The notes beneath the pieces are model-generated. The model was given only the letters and a program-made list of their open reading frames with translations. It was not told the DNA's origin and did not search any database. A stretch of 64,000 nucleotides of DNA, from the NCBI RefSeq assembly GCF_017832975.1, contig NZ_JAFIBI010000001.1, positions 4,526,001 to 4,590,000 of the forward strand, written 5' to 3'. The position numbers and the translations under genes were made by a program. The stretch's first letter is position 1; each line of letters opens with the position of its first letter. This stretch comes from Arthrobacter sp. PvP023. Its GTDB lineage: Bacteria > Actinomycetota > Actinomycetes > Actinomycetales > Micrococcaceae. Shown piece by piece: positions 50,944 to 58,889 of the stretch.

Positions 50944-51369
50944 ATGCCCGCCAACCTGCCGCCCGGCCTTCCGATCGTCCCGGACGGGGCGGACGATGCG
51001 CCCTTCCCCATGACCGAGGCGGATTTCGAGTCGGCCGTCAGCGACGCCCTGGAGCGCATCCCGCCGGACGTGGCCAAGGCCATGGACAACGTCGCCGTGT
51101 TCATCGAGGACGACTACGTCCCGCAGCCCGGCGAGGACCCGGACACGGTACTGCTGGGGCTCTACGAAGGCGTTCCGCTGACCGAGCGCGACGCGTGGTG
51201 GGGCGCGGGGTCGCTGCCGGACCGGATCACCATCTACCGCCAGCCCATCCTGGAAATCTGCTCCTCCCGGGAAGAAGTGATCCAGGAAGTGGCAGTCACC
51301 GTGACGCATGAGATTGCCCACCACTTCGGCATCAGCGACGAACGGCTGCACGAACTCGGCTGGGACTAG
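50944..51369 (+). CDS. Zincin-like metallopeptidase-family protein
   Basis: A 141-residue protein of the small possible-metallopeptidase family (MMPL-like zincins). It has the HExxH motif HEIAHH followed by FGISDERLHELGW, giving H-x3-H-x5-D ligands, and the LPDRITIYRQPIL and LLGLYEGVPLTER segments seen in this family. It starts 10 bp after the EamA gene. Its physiological substrate is unknown. Confidence 0.87.
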   Translation: MPANLPPGLPIVPDGADDAPFPMTEADFESAVSDALERIPPDVAKAMDNVAVFIEDDYVPQPGEDPDTVLLGLYEGVPLTERDAWWGAGSLPDRITIYRQPILEICSSREEVIQEVAVTVTHEIAHHFGISDERLHELGWD

Positions 51370-51383
51370 CTAGCCTTGTAGGC

Positions 51384-52310
51384 ATGGGACACGACCACAG
51401 CCACTCTCACGGCATGACAGGCACTGCCACGGGCAAGCACCGCAAGCGCCTCATCGCCGTCCTCGGCATCACCCTGGCAGTGGTCCTGATCCAGATCATC
51501 GGCGCCGTCATTTCCGGCTCCCTGGCCCTGCTCGCCGACGCCGGGCACATGCTGTCCGACGCCGCCGGAGTGTTCATCGCCCTGCTGGCAGCCTGGATTG
51601 CCACCCGGCCCGCGAGCGACCAGCGGACCTATGGCTACCAGCGCGCCGAGGTCCTCGCAGCCCTGGCCAACGCACTGGTGCTGATTGTCATTTCCGTGGT
51701 GATCTTCACCGAAGCCATCCGTCGGATCGGCGCGGCTCCCGAAGTCCAGACCGACGTGATGCTCTACGCCGCCATCCTTGGCGCCGTGGCCAACCTCGTG
51801 TCCCTGCTGATCCTGCGCAGCGCCCAGAAGGAAAGCCTCAATGTGCGGGGCGCCTACCTTGAGGTGCTCGGGGACCTGCTGGGATCGTTCGCCGTCATAG
51901 CCGCCGCCGTGGTGATCATGGTGACCGGATTCCAGGCGGCAGACACCATTGCCTCCATGGTCATCGCCGTGATGATCATCCCGCGAGCGTGGCATTTGCT
52001 CCGCGACGTGGTGGACGTGCTGCTTGAGGCCACGCCCAAAGGCGTTGAAGTCCAGATGATCCGGGAGCACATCCTGTCCGTAGACGGCGTCGTGTCCGTG
52101 CATGACATCCACATCTGGACCATCACCTCCGGAGTGCCCGTCTTCTCGGCCCACGTGGTGGTGGAGGACGCCGTTCTCAGCGCACGCGGGGCGGATCAGG
52201 TGCTGGACAAGCTCGCCACCTGCCTGGGCTCGCACTTCGACACCGAACACTGCACCTTCCAGCTGGAACCCGAGAGCCACTCCGAGCACGAGTCCCACCA
52301 GCACGCCTGA
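51384..52310 (+). CDS. Cation diffusion facilitator (CzcD/ZitB-type metal exporter)
   Basis: A 308-residue CDF exporter of Zn, Co or Cd. His-rich N- and C-termini (MGHDHSHSHG and SHSEHESHQHA) flank six spans; the metal site in span 2 is ADAGHMLSDA (His/Asp) and in span 5 AYLEVLGDLLGS. The C-terminal cytoplasmic domain has DIHIWTITSGVPVFSAHVVV. Such exporters use the proton gradient. It follows the zincin gene by 14 bp. Confidence 0.93.
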   Translation: MGHDHSHSHGMTGTATGKHRKRLIAVLGITLAVVLIQIIGAVISGSLALLADAGHMLSDAAGVFIALLAAWIATRPASDQRTYGYQRAEVLAALANALVLIVISVVIFTEAIRRIGAAPEVQTDVMLYAAILGAVANLVSLLILRSAQKESLNVRGAYLEVLGDLLGSFAVIAAAVVIMVTGFQAADTIASMVIAVMIIPRAWHLLRDVVDVLLEATPKGVEVQMIREHILSVDGVVSVHDIHIWTITSGVPVFSAHVVVEDAVLSARGADQVLDKLATCLGSHFDTEHCTFQLEPESHSEHESHQHA

Positions 52311-52373
52311 GCGGTAGCGCCCACGGAGGCTGCCTCCCGTCCGGGGCTCCCGGCACGGTTCCCGCCTCCTGGG

Positions 52374-54019
52374 CTAGCGCGGCATGGGCTTGTCCGGGTT
52401 GGTGAGCCGGTACAGGAACGCGGCCGTCGCTTCGCGGGAAACCGCGGCCCGCGGCCGGAAGATGCCGTCCGGATAGCCGGTGGTGATCCCTGCTGCGGCC
52501 GCCCAGCTCACTTCACGGTGGAAGGCGTCGCCGGGACGGACGTCGGTGAACGGCGCGGTTGGAGGGGCGGCATAGGCGGGCGCCCCCGCCAACGTTGTGG
52601 CGTACCGGTACAGGAACGCAGCCATGGCTTCGCGCGAAACCGGCGCCCGGGGCCGGAAGGTGCCATCGTCGTAGCCTGTGGTGATGCCTTGGCCGGCCAG
52701 CCAGGTGATCTCCTTGTAGAACATGTCTCCGGGGCCCAGGTCCTTGAAGGGCGAGACGGCGGGCGGAACAAACCAGGCCGGGGATCCCGCATTCCGGAAC
52801 AGGAAGGCGGCCATCGCGTCCCGTTGAACGGATTCCAGCGGCCTGAAGGAGCCGTCGGGATAGCCGGTGCTGATCCCTGAGTTCGAGAGCCAGCTGATCT
52901 CGTGGAAGAACGGGGCGCCCGCGGGAACGTCACTGAAAGCCTGCCGTCCGTTTTCCACCAGGTCCACACGCGAGACTGCGGAACCGCCGTGGACGATGAA
53001 GAGTGCTGAGCCGTCGCGGGTCACCACGATGCCCGTGGGGTTCCGCCCCACCGGGAAGGTCGCCGCGACCGTTTCGGTGGCGGCGTCGAGGACAAGGACG
53101 TGACCGTTTTCGCTGCTGTCGACAACGTACGCCTTGCCTCCGTCCGGGCTGAACGCAACGGCGCCAGGTGCGCCGGTGAGCGGGATAGTGTGCGACGCCA
53201 TGGTGCCGGTGTCGACGATCCCCAGGCTGCCCGGGTACATGCATCCCGTGATGTAAAGCCGGGATCCGGAGGGGTTGAGCGTCAGGTCTGAGTTGGACGT
53301 GCAGCCGGTTTCAACGGATTTGACGACCCTCCGCTCCGCGACAGAAACGACCTGGACTCCGCCCGCATACGAATCACCGACGTAGAGCGTGCCGCCGTCC
53401 GGGCTGACTGCGACCCGTCCGCCTGGCTGGCCGGGAACCGGAACTTTGGCGGTAATCGCATTCGAGGCGGTGTCGATGAACGTCACGTTGCGACCCTCGT
53501 ACATGGCGCCGAAGAGCGTGCGACCGTCCGGCGAGAGCGTCAGGCGCCCGCCGCCCCGGTCAGTTTCGATGCTCGCCGTCACGGTGTTGGTCCGGGCGTC
53601 GACCACCTGGACAATGCCGGGCCCCGTGCCCTGGTTGCGGGGGTTCTGGGTATTGCCGCTGTTGGCGATGTAGAGCCGCGAACCGTCGTCGCTGAGCACA
53701 ACGCCGAGGGTGCCCATGGCGCCCGGAATGGTGGCCTGGATGGCGCCGGTGGCGGCGTCCTGGACCGTGACATTTCCCGGGTTCATATACAGGAGATGGG
53801 GATCGTAGATCCTTGAGCCTGCCGGATCGACCGCCAGCGACGGCGTGAACCGGCTGTTCCCGGCGGCAGGAAACGACGCCGACACCCAGTAGCCGGAGGT
53901 CGACGCGCCATCGGGCCGGGAGCACCGAGCACTACCAACATCACGGCGAGGCGGACCGCAACACCCGCCGTTCCACGGCGGAGACGGACGAAGTGCTGTT
54001 GAGGACGGCGTTGTTGCAC
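52374..54019 (-). CDS. Beta-propeller surface protein with three SLH repeats, apparent frameshift
   Basis: The mature part is a seven-bladed YVTN/NHL-like propeller (repeats such as VAVSPDGGTLYVGDSYAGG), followed by three C-terminal S-layer-homology motifs (FSDVPAG.., FKDLGPG.., FTDVRPG.., each ending (M)AAFL(F/Y)R) that attach proteins to the cell wall. The expected signal peptide (RRGTAGVAVRLAVMLVVLGA, ending PGPMA) is encoded in another frame from a GTG at 54019 that has AGGGGG upstream. So a one-base frame break between about 53895 and 53920 separates export signal and mature protein. The alternative start at 54083 gives an implausible N-terminus. The function is likely cell-surface; it is either inactive or the sequence has an error. 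Confidence 0.72.
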
Positions 54020-54338
54020 GAGAAATCCCCCTACTCGAACTGATCACGCCCCCAGTCCCCAAAAGGGTAAGTCCGGCATTCACTCTGCCGCTAGCGTGCC
54101 GACTACCTGTTCTGGCCCCTCCGTCAGACGCTTTCCCCCGACACGCCGCCCCTCAATGTGACGAAATGACACTGTTGTTGTTTATGTTATTGATGTGACT
54201 AGTGTTGCCAAAGTTGCAGCTAGCCACGTAGCCTCGGGTGTGCTGGGTCTCCGCAGCGGGGCATTTACTTGTGACAATCACCTGTGAAACTTCAATCTCT
54301 CCTCGCTCACTCCAGCCTGACTGTCGCGAGGTTACTTG
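54020..54338. other. 319-bp intergenic region before the NlpC/P60 gene
   Basis: This divergent region is AT-richer in the middle (54170-54215) and should contain promoters for the SLH protein and the NlpC/P60 hydrolase. I looked for a c-di-AMP (ydaO-type) riboswitch, common before such cell-wall hydrolases, and did not find convincing conserved blocks. Confidence 0.55.
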
Positions 54339-55766
54339 ATGGGTTTGACCGGATCCGGCCGCAAAGCGGCTGTGCTGTGCACCGCCGTCGTACTCCTCGG
54401 ATCCCTCGCCCTGCCGGCCGGGGCTGCGCCACTTCCGCGGACCGCAGTGCCCGCCCTGAGCGTTCCGGCCTCGCCGGAAATCCCCTCTCCCGAAGAAATC
54501 GCGGCCGCCAAAGCCAGCGAAAGCGCGACGGCGGACCAGGTCACCAGAATCGACCGCATCCTGGCGGACGCGGCCGCCGCCCAGGAAGCAAGCTTTGCCG
54601 CCGCCATGCAGGCCAACAATGCCTACGGCGACGCCCTGGTCACCCTAGAGATCCGCCGTGATGCAGCCACGCTCGCCTCCGCGAGGGCAGCCTCCGCCGA
54701 GGCCGAACAGGCGAAAACCCGCAAGCAGGTAGGGCAGCTGGCCGGGGATCTGTACCGCAACGGCGGCCTCAACCCGGCGCTGAGCACATTTGTCAGTGGA
54801 AACGGTGAAGTGCTACAGCAGGCCGCCACCCTCGAAGCCATCTCCGCAAGCCGCAGCCGGGCGTTCGAGGCGGCCGAAAACGCCGCTTCGGCGGCCAAGT
54901 CCCTGACCGCCGCGGCGGAGGACGCCAACCGTGCCGCCGATGACGCGGCCAGGTCGGCCGAGGACCGCAAGGTTGAAGCCGAACGCGCCAATGAAGCCCA
55001 GGCGAAGGCCGTGTCCGAGGCGAAGGCCCAGCGGACCGTGCTGGTGGACCAGCTGGCAAACCTCAAGAACACTACGGTGGCACTCGAATCCGCCCGCATC
55101 GATGCCTTGGACCGCCAGCGCGCCCAGGAACGGCTGGCGGCCGTCACCGCCGCAGCGGCCGCCCAGGCTGCGACGCAGGACTCCGCTGCACAGACCAGGC
55201 CCGCCGCACCGGCCCCGGCCCCTGCCGCACCGGCCCCTGCCGCACCCGCAGCGCCCGCCCCGGCGCCGCCGGCACCTGCTGCCCCTGCGCCGGCGAATCC
55301 GGCACCGCCTGCACCTGCCCCTCCGGCACCCGCAGCACCCGAGCCGGCGACCCCTGCGCCGGCGCCAGCCCCCGTCCCTGCGCCGTCCCCCGGCGGCTCG
55401 AACCAGACCGCCATCTCGGTGGCACTCAGCAAGGTGGGATCACCCTATTTCTACAAATACGGCGGCTCCGGCCCGCTCGGATTCGACTGTTCCGGGCTGG
55501 TGCAGAACGCGTTCGCCGCTGCCGGTAAATACCTTCCGCGCACGGCTGCCCAGCAGTACGCCCAGGCACCGGTGCACGTGCCGCTCTCCCAGGCGCAGCC
55601 CGGCGACCTCCTGGTCTGGGGATCGGCCCCCGATTTCTATCATGTGGGGATCTACCTCGGCGGCGGCCGCGTGGTCCAGGCCCTCAACCCGGACGACGGC
55701 ATCACGGTGACGGACCTGGCCTGGATGGCCGGAATGCAGCTCCATCCCACCGTTGCGCGGTATTAG
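54339..55766 (+). CDS. Secreted NlpC/P60 cell-wall peptidase
   Basis: A 475-residue exported peptidoglycan hydrolase. A signal peptide (ending near AGAAP, residue 30) is followed by a long coiled-coil domain (about 45-270, rich in Ala/Glu/Arg), an Ala-Pro linker (about 285-355) and a C-terminal NlpC/P60 domain. The catalytic Cys384 is in GFDCSGLVQ and His435 in FYHVGIYLGG. It would cleave D-Glu-mDAP type bonds in peptides. ATG 54339 is preceded by a weak GAGG. The architecture resembles RipA/Cgp-type actinobacterial hydrolases. Confidence 0.93.
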   Translation: MGLTGSGRKAAVLCTAVVLLGSLALPAGAAPLPRTAVPALSVPASPEIPSPEEIAAAKASESATADQVTRIDRILADAAAAQEASFAAAMQANNAYGDALVTLEIRRDAATLASARAASAEAEQAKTRKQVGQLAGDLYRNGGLNPALSTFVSGNGEVLQQAATLEAISASRSRAFEAAENAASAAKSLTAAAEDANRAADDAARSAEDRKVEAERANEAQAKAVSEAKAQRTVLVDQLANLKNTTVALESARIDALDRQRAQERLAAVTAAAAAQAATQDSAAQTRPAAPAPAPAAPAPAAPAAPAPAPPAPAAPAPANPAPPAPAPPAPAAPEPATPAPAPAPVPAPSPGGSNQTAISVALSKVGSPYFYKYGGSGPLGFDCSGLVQNAFAAAGKYLPRTAAQQYAQAPVHVPLSQAQPGDLLVWGSAPDFYHVGIYLGGGRVVQALNPDDGITVTDLAWMAGMQLHPTVARY

Positions 55767-55777
55767 CCGGCTTCGTA

Positions 55778-56668
55778 CTAGGACAGGACGTCCTTGGTGA
55801 TGAACCGGCCGTAGGCGAGCGCCCCGAAGACCGCGATGTAGCCGGCCTGCAGCAACGCGTTCCCGGCAAAGGAATCCCAGGCAATCGGCTGACGCAGCAG
55901 GTCTGCAAAACCGAACCAGTAGTGGCTGAACAACCAGGGGTGCAGCCACTCCAGCTGGGGCAGCTCGCCCATCACCTGGGACACCACGGATGCCACGATG
56001 GTGGCCGCCATGGCGCCCACCGGGACATCCGTCAGGGTGGACAGGAAGAGCCCGACGGCGGACAACCCCAGCAGGGACACCGTCAGGTAGGCGGCTACGA
56101 GGACCAGTCGCAGGACAGCCTCCTGGGCGGTGATCACGTCGCCAGACAGCAGCGTCACCGGCCCCACCGGAAACAGCGCCGCTCCCATGCCCGCCCCGGT
56201 CAGCGCCACCACCAACGGGGCGACGATGCAGAACGCGGCAGCTCCCGCATACTTGACCAGCAGCAACCGCACGCGGCCGGCCGGGGCCACGAGGAGATAA
56301 CGCAAGGTCCCAAGGCCCGCTTCGCCCGCGATCGTGTCCCCGGCCACCACGCCCACCGTTAGCGGCAGGAAAAGCGGCACACACACCAGCAGCGCCGTCA
56401 CCCCCACGAACAACCCGTTCTGGCTGATCCTGTCAAGGAAGGCAGGCCCGCGGCCGGGCGGCACGGCCGAGGAGACCCGGACGGCGACGGCCATCAGCAC
56501 GGGCACGGCGGCGAGCGCCAGCAGCATGGCCCAGGTCCGGCGCCGGCGGAAAAGTACGCTCAGTTCCGAGGCAAGCAACGGCCATCCGGAGGACGCCTTG
56601 GCCGGTGGCGTCCCCGGGGCCGCATCGCTGGCAGTCGCGGCGCCAGCGGCCACACCTTTATTGGGCAA
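55778..56668 (-). CDS. ABC-2 type transporter permease
   Basis: A 296-residue permease with six spans (for example TWAMLLALAAVPVLMAVAV and VALTGAGMGAALFPVGPVTL). The GDTIAGEAGLGTLRYLLVAP motif after span 2 is typical of ABC-2 permeases of the DrrB/NatB type. Start is a TTG at 56668 that overlaps the ATPase gene, or a GTG at 56653 placed just after it; the former is preceded by GAGGGG. It is the last gene of a LolA-like/ATPase/permease operon and should export a lipid or small molecule. Confidence 0.88.
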   Translation of the reverse strand: MPNKGVAAGAATASDAAPGTPPAKASSGWPLLASELSVLFRRRRTWAMLLALAAVPVLMAVAVRVSSAVPPGRGPAFLDRISQNGLFVGVTALLVCVPLFLPLTVGVVAGDTIAGEAGLGTLRYLLVAPAGRVRLLLVKYAGAAAFCIVAPLVVALTGAGMGAALFPVGPVTLLSGDVITAQEAVLRLVLVAAYLTVSLLGLSAVGLFLSTLTDVPVGAMAATIVASVVSQVMGELPQLEWLHPWLFSHYWFGFADLLRQPIAWDSFAGNALLQAGYIAVFGALAYGRFITKDVLS

Positions 56669-57632
56669 TGTCGAACCCCTCCCCCGTCAGCGCCACAAAG
56701 CGGTCTTCCAGGCTGCCCTGTTCCACAGCGAAGCCGCGCACCCGCACCCCCGCAGCCACAAGGGCGGCTACCACGGCCTCAGGCTCCACGGCCTCCCCCG
56801 ACTGCCCGCCGTCGCCGTCGCCGTAAACCAGCGCCCCGTTGCTCCGCCCGCCTGCCGGGGACATTCCCAGCGTCGTGAACACACCCTCGGCCAGTCCGGC
56901 GTCGGGCGTGACCAGGCGGATCCGCGTCTTGCCCGCGTCGCGCAGTTCAGCGAGCGTTCCCTGCGCCACCAGCCGCCCCGCACTCATGACCGCCGCGTGG
57001 GTGCAGATCTGCTCCACTTCGGCCAGCAGGTGGCTGGAGACGAAAACCGTGGCACCGTCCGCCGCGAGGGAACGAACCAGGGAGCGCACTTCGCGGGTTC
57101 CCTGCGGGTCCAGCCCGTTGGTGGGTTCGTCGAGCACCAGCAGTTCACGGGGCGAGAGGAGCGCGTTGGCGATGCCCAGTCGCTGTTTCATGCCGAGCGA
57201 ATACGCGCGGACCTTCTTCCCGGCCGCGTGCGTCAGGCCCACGCGTTCCAGCGCGGCCTCCACCCGGGCACGCCGTGTTGACGTTGCGGCATACGGGTCT
57301 GCAGCATCGAGCCGCCGGAGATTGGCCGCCCCGGAAAGGAACGGGTAGAACGCCGGGCCTTCCACCAGGGCGCCCACGCGCGGCAGGACCTCGTGGAAGC
57401 GGTCCGGCATGGCGAGCCCCAGCACACTGACGGAGCCATCCGTGGCCGCCGCGAGGCCCAGCATCATGCGGATGGTGGTGGTCTTCCCGGAGCCGTTCGG
57501 ACCCAGGAAACCAAACACGGACCCCTTCGGGACGGCCAGGTTCACGCCGTCCACGGCCAGTTGATGGCCGAATCTTTTGCTGAGGCCGCGCGTCTCTATT
57601 GCCAGTTCCACGCCCCGGCCCGAGGCTGTCAC
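56658..57632 (-). CDS. ABC transporter ATP-binding protein (ABC-2 exporter)
   Basis: A 324-residue ATPase of the DrrA/CcmA type. Walker A is GPNGSGKT, signature YSLGMKQRLG, Walker B LLVLDEPT and H-loop FVSSHLLAEVEQI. A C-terminal regulatory region (about 215-324) follows. It starts with a GTG overlapping the upstream LolA-like gene by 4 bp and is cotranscribed with it and with the permease. Confidence 0.9.
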   Translation of the reverse strand: MTASGRGVELAIETRGLSKRFGHQLAVDGVNLAVPKGSVFGFLGPNGSGKTTTIRMMLGLAAATDGSVSVLGLAMPDRFHEVLPRVGALVEGPAFYPFLSGAANLRRLDAADPYAATSTRRARVEAALERVGLTHAAGKKVRAYSLGMKQRLGIANALLSPRELLVLDEPTNGLDPQGTREVRSLVRSLAADGATVFVSSHLLAEVEQICTHAAVMSAGRLVAQGTLAELRDAGKTRIRLVTPDAGLAEGVFTTLGMSPAGGRSNGALVYGDGDGGQSGEAVEPEAVVAALVAAGVRVRGFAVEQGSLEDRFVALTGEGFDIAQ

Positions 57633-58783
57633 CTCGCGGCGGCAGCGGTCAGCAGGCGTTCCGCGGGAACAGACCCGGCAAAGACGCGCCCGTCATCGGT
57701 CAGCAGCACATTCACGACGGCGGTGCTGAACAGCCGCCCGCCCGGCACCGCAACAGCGGCCTGCTGAAGCAGCGGATCGCTGGACACCATTGCCCCGGCT
57801 TCCGCTGACCCCGGGCTGGCAGGGAATTCAACCACGCTCTCCCAGCCGGTACCGGTCACTGTGGGCCGCGGGTGTCCGGTGTCCGGATCCCTGGAACCGG
57901 GAACTGCCGCATCAGGAACTGCGCCGCCTTCCGTGGCGTGTCCGGGCCAGCTTTCCGTGCCATGGGCCGGCACTTCGATTTCCTTGACGGTGGCGCCCGG
58001 CGGCGGGCTGAATGCGAACAGCGAGGCGTCCGGCGCCTGGAGCGACAGGCTGGTGAACGCCAGCTTGAACGCGGGTTCTTCCTGGCCGCGGGCCTTCAGT
58101 TCGACGCTGAGCGGCAGGCCGCTCTGGCCGTCAACGGCGATGGCAATCGAACCGATGAGGGTACCTTCGGTCCGAGGCGTGATCATCAGGTTGTACGCCG
58201 CCCGGCCCGCAACGGTGACCTCCGGAAGCACTGCAATTTCAGTGCTGGGATCGGCGGCGGCAAGCAGCCGTGCAGCCAGGTCCTCCGGCGTCGGCATCAC
58301 ACCGTCGGTGCCGGCACCAGGATGCTTGAACTGGCTGAAATCCTTCTGCTTGCCGGCATCGGCGGGGAGGGTCAGGTGGGTGGCGGTGTTGTCCTTGGAG
58401 CTGTACAACCACATCTGGTCTCCGCTGCGGACGGCATTGCGTTCAGCGAGGCGGTCCAGCACCTGGACCCGGACGTTGCGTGGTCCGTCCATGAAGACCC
58501 GCGCGGTGTGGGGGCCGCTCAGGAGTTCCAAGGCCGAGGCGGCGTCACTGCCGGCGGACGGCCCGGTCTTGGGCAGTTCCGGCAGGCCGATTTGGGAGGT
58601 CTGCTCCAGGGTCCCCGAGAGGGACGGAGCAGCGTGCTGCGCCACCAGCGCCAGGACTTGTTCCGGCGTTTTGGCGGGCAGGGGGTCGCCTGCGCTTGCG
58701 GGCAGGGACCCGGCCAGCGCAGCGGCGGCAATAACGGCAGGCACGGCGGCGGCAGGCATCCACCGCAGCCACTTTCTGGTCAT
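57629..58783 (-). CDS. LolA-like secreted lipoprotein-carrier/lipid-binding protein
   Basis: A 384-residue exported protein. The signal peptide ends near PASAG (residue 31); there is no lipobox. The body has the beta-rich LolA/RseB-like pattern (SGTLEQTSQIGLPELP, SVELKARGQEEPAFKLAFTS) and a disordered stretch in the last third (GATVKEIEVPAHGTESWPGH). It overlaps the ATPase gene by 4 bp. It probably binds the hydrophobic substrate of the ABC-2 exporter or acts as a signalling partner. Assignment by fold pattern is moderate. Confidence 0.75.
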   Translation of the reverse strand: MTRKWLRWMPAAAVPAVIAAAALAGSLPASAGDPLPAKTPEQVLALVAQHAAPSLSGTLEQTSQIGLPELPKTGPSAGSDAASALELLSGPHTARVFMDGPRNVRVQVLDRLAERNAVRSGDQMWLYSSKDNTATHLTLPADAGKQKDFSQFKHPGAGTDGVMPTPEDLAARLLAAADPSTEIAVLPEVTVAGRAAYNLMITPRTEGTLIGSIAIAVDGQSGLPLSVELKARGQEEPAFKLAFTSLSLQAPDASLFAFSPPPGATVKEIEVPAHGTESWPGHATEGGAVPDAAVPGSRDPDTGHPRPTVTGTGWESVVEFPASPGSAEAGAMVSSDPLLQQAAVAVPGGRLFSTAVVNVLLTDDGRVFAGSVPAERLLTAAAAR

Positions 58784-58889
58784 GACAACTCCGCTCCAAC
58801 ATTGCAGCTTGTTGATTCCAGAGTACGCTCCGGACCCGTCCGTTACACCCCCTCGGGAGACCGCCCGTCCTGCGGTGCCCCGGGGACGG

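Noticed and set aside
54100..54338. c-di-AMP riboswitch upstream of the NlpC/P60 gene.
   Set aside because: The conserved blocks expected of ydaO-type RNAs could not be found by eye.
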